Assembly: GCA_902491915.1 (NCBI GenBank)
Contig: CABUJL010000112.1
Location: 1-5,864, forward strand
Direction of reading: 5' to 3'
DNA length: 5,864 nt
From: an uncultured Collinsella sp.
GTDB taxonomy: Bacteria > Actinomycetota > Coriobacteriia > Coriobacteriales > Coriobacteriaceae
The notes under the pieces: model-generated
Seen by the model: only the letters and a program-made list of their open reading frames with translations
Database searches by the model: none
Told to the model about the DNA's origin: nothing
Part shown: in pieces, positions 5,225-5,864 of the stretch
Position numbering within the stretch: position 1 is the stretch's first letter
Layout: each line of letters opens with the position of its first letter
Made by a program: the position numbers and the translations under genes

Positions 5225-5701
5225 TTAGTGGCGGGATTGGTGGCGGAGTTTGTCGATGGTGGCGTCGGTGCTGTGGCCGTGAGCGTCGGCGGCGCGGTCG
5301 CGAGCGTCGGCGGCGGTTTGGCGCTTGCGACGGTAATCGATCATGCCTTGGATGATGGGCTTGCCAAAGCTCACGACATCATCGTTGTAGATGGCGGTTC
5401 GGGCCGCGAGGAGGCAGTCGGTAAAGTCCATATGGGTCTTGCCAAAGAGTTTGACGGCAAGGGCGACAACGGTGGGCTCGTCGACCATGACGTCATCGAG
5501 CAGCCTTTTCAAGGCCGCGGCAATTTCAACGCGGGGAACCTTATAGACGTCGCGCAGCGTAACCACGACGCGCGTGATGATTTCGGGGTAGACGCGAGCA
5601 GTGCGTGTGGCGATGACCTTGGCGGCGCGCGGTGACAGAACTTCGTCGTCGTCAAGCAGGTAGCGTAGGATGACGGTCTCGTCGATGATGGTGCTACTCA
5701 T
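5225..5701 (-). CDS. PIN-domain protein, probable VapC-like toxin
   Basis: The product has 158 residues. Residues 4-118 read as a PIN domain: IDETVILRYLL (Asp7), PEIITRVVVTLRDVYKVPR (39-57), a helical stretch to about 85, DFTDCLLAAR (Asp92, Asp95) and VVSFGKPI (109-116). PIN toxins are small Mg-dependent RNases. As I align it, three acidic residues are kept. The usual Asn after the first Asp is Thr9, the conserved Glu falls at Arg44, and the last Asp falls at Gly113, so catalysis may be weak or differently arranged. Residues about 130-150 are a heptad-like repeat (AADARDR, AADAHGH, STDATID) encoded by degenerate 21-bp units at 5252-5314, beyond the normal PIN end. The ATG at 5701 has GAGGAA (5712-5717) before it and overlaps the upstream gene by 8 nt, as toxin-antitoxin pairs often do. 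A non-toxic PIN RNase is the alternative. Confidence 0.75.
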   Translation of the reverse strand: MSSTIIDETVILRYLLDDDEVLSPRAAKVIATRTARVYPEIITRVVVTLRDVYKVPRVEIAAALKRLLDDVMVDEPTVVALAVKLFGKTHMDFTDCLLAARTAIYNDDVVSFGKPIIQGMIDYRRKRQTAADARDRAADAHGHSTDATIDKLRHQSRH

Positions 5702-5864
5702 GGATATCTACTTCCTCGGGACCCAAAATCGAATCGTCGCTTTCCGTGGCAAGGTATTCAATCCAGGCATTGCGCTCCTCGGCGCGGCGATTGGGGTCAC
5801 CATATGCTTTGAGCGATCCATAGGCGGCGGTGCCGTCCTTTGAGCGCACGGCGACCGGCTGAAA
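5694..5864 (-). CDS. Antitoxin-like protein, 3' fragment
   Basis: The frame is open from the window edge to a TAG at 5694, giving 56 C-terminal residues that include SKDGTAAYGSLKAYGDP, an Arg/Glu-rich RRAEERNAWIEYLA helix and an acidic end (ESDDSILGPEEVDIHE). It overlaps the PIN gene start by 8 nt, with the PIN ribosome site inside it, so translation is probably coupled. A small upstream partner ending in an acidic tail fits an antitoxin whose C-terminus wraps the PIN toxin. The N-terminal half, where a DNA-binding domain would lie, is outside the window, so I cannot assign it to the RHH, AbrB, Phd or RelB type. The function is inferred from context only. Confidence 0.65.
   Translation of the reverse strand, partial: FQPVAVRSKDGTAAYGSLKAYGDPNRRAEERNAWIEYLATESDDSILGPEEVDIHE

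Noticed and set aside
5198..5635. 145-codon plus-strand frame opposite the PIN gene
   Set aside because: It is Gly/Ala/Val/Asp-rich low-complexity sequence antisense to a gene with real domain motifs.

Overview
The window is GC-rich (except 4731-5194), with ATG starts, plain Shine-Dalgarno sites, encoded tRNA CCA ends and rho-independent terminators. Together with the gene content this suggests a gut actinomycete of the class Coriobacteriia, perhaps Collinsella. That is an inference from style and content; no marker gene here proves it.

Region 1 (3-2768, + strand) is a selenium operon. It holds the 3' two thirds of selD (selenophosphate synthetase), a YedF-type selenium protein (TusA-like plus DsrE-like domains), a small DUF3343 protein and a class V aminotransferase-fold cysteine desulfurase-like enzyme. 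The last two genes overlap by ATGA. The plausible logic is that the desulfurase releases Se or S from an amino acid, the small cysteine proteins carry it, and SelD activates it to selenophosphate for selenocysteine, selenouridine or a labile-selenium molybdenum hydroxylase. A strong terminator at 2792-2821 closes the operon.

Region 2 (2845-4203) is a lone brnQ branched-chain amino acid transporter gene.

Region 3 (4215-4498) is a tRNA operon: a consensus promoter, tRNA-Pro(UGG), tRNA-Gly(UCC) and a terminator.

Region 4 (4425-5194) has no convincing protein gene but is dense in structure. The 3' end of tRNA-Gly plus its terminator recurs exactly 200 bases downstream, with a compensatory base-pair change in the terminator stem. 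A perfect 22-bp inverted copy of the tRNA-Gly 3' half follows the first terminator, and three consecutive hairpins lie between the repeat copies. Next comes a 464-bp AT-richer element (4731-5194) with near-perfect ~30-bp terminal inverted repeats and large internal inverted repeats; it looks like a MITE or foldback element. This region is the most interesting part of the window.

Region 5 (5225-5864, - strand) is a probable toxin-antitoxin pair: a 3' fragment of an antitoxin-like gene overlapping by 8 nt a PIN-domain protein. The PIN protein lacks some expected acidic residues and carries a heptad-repeat tail.
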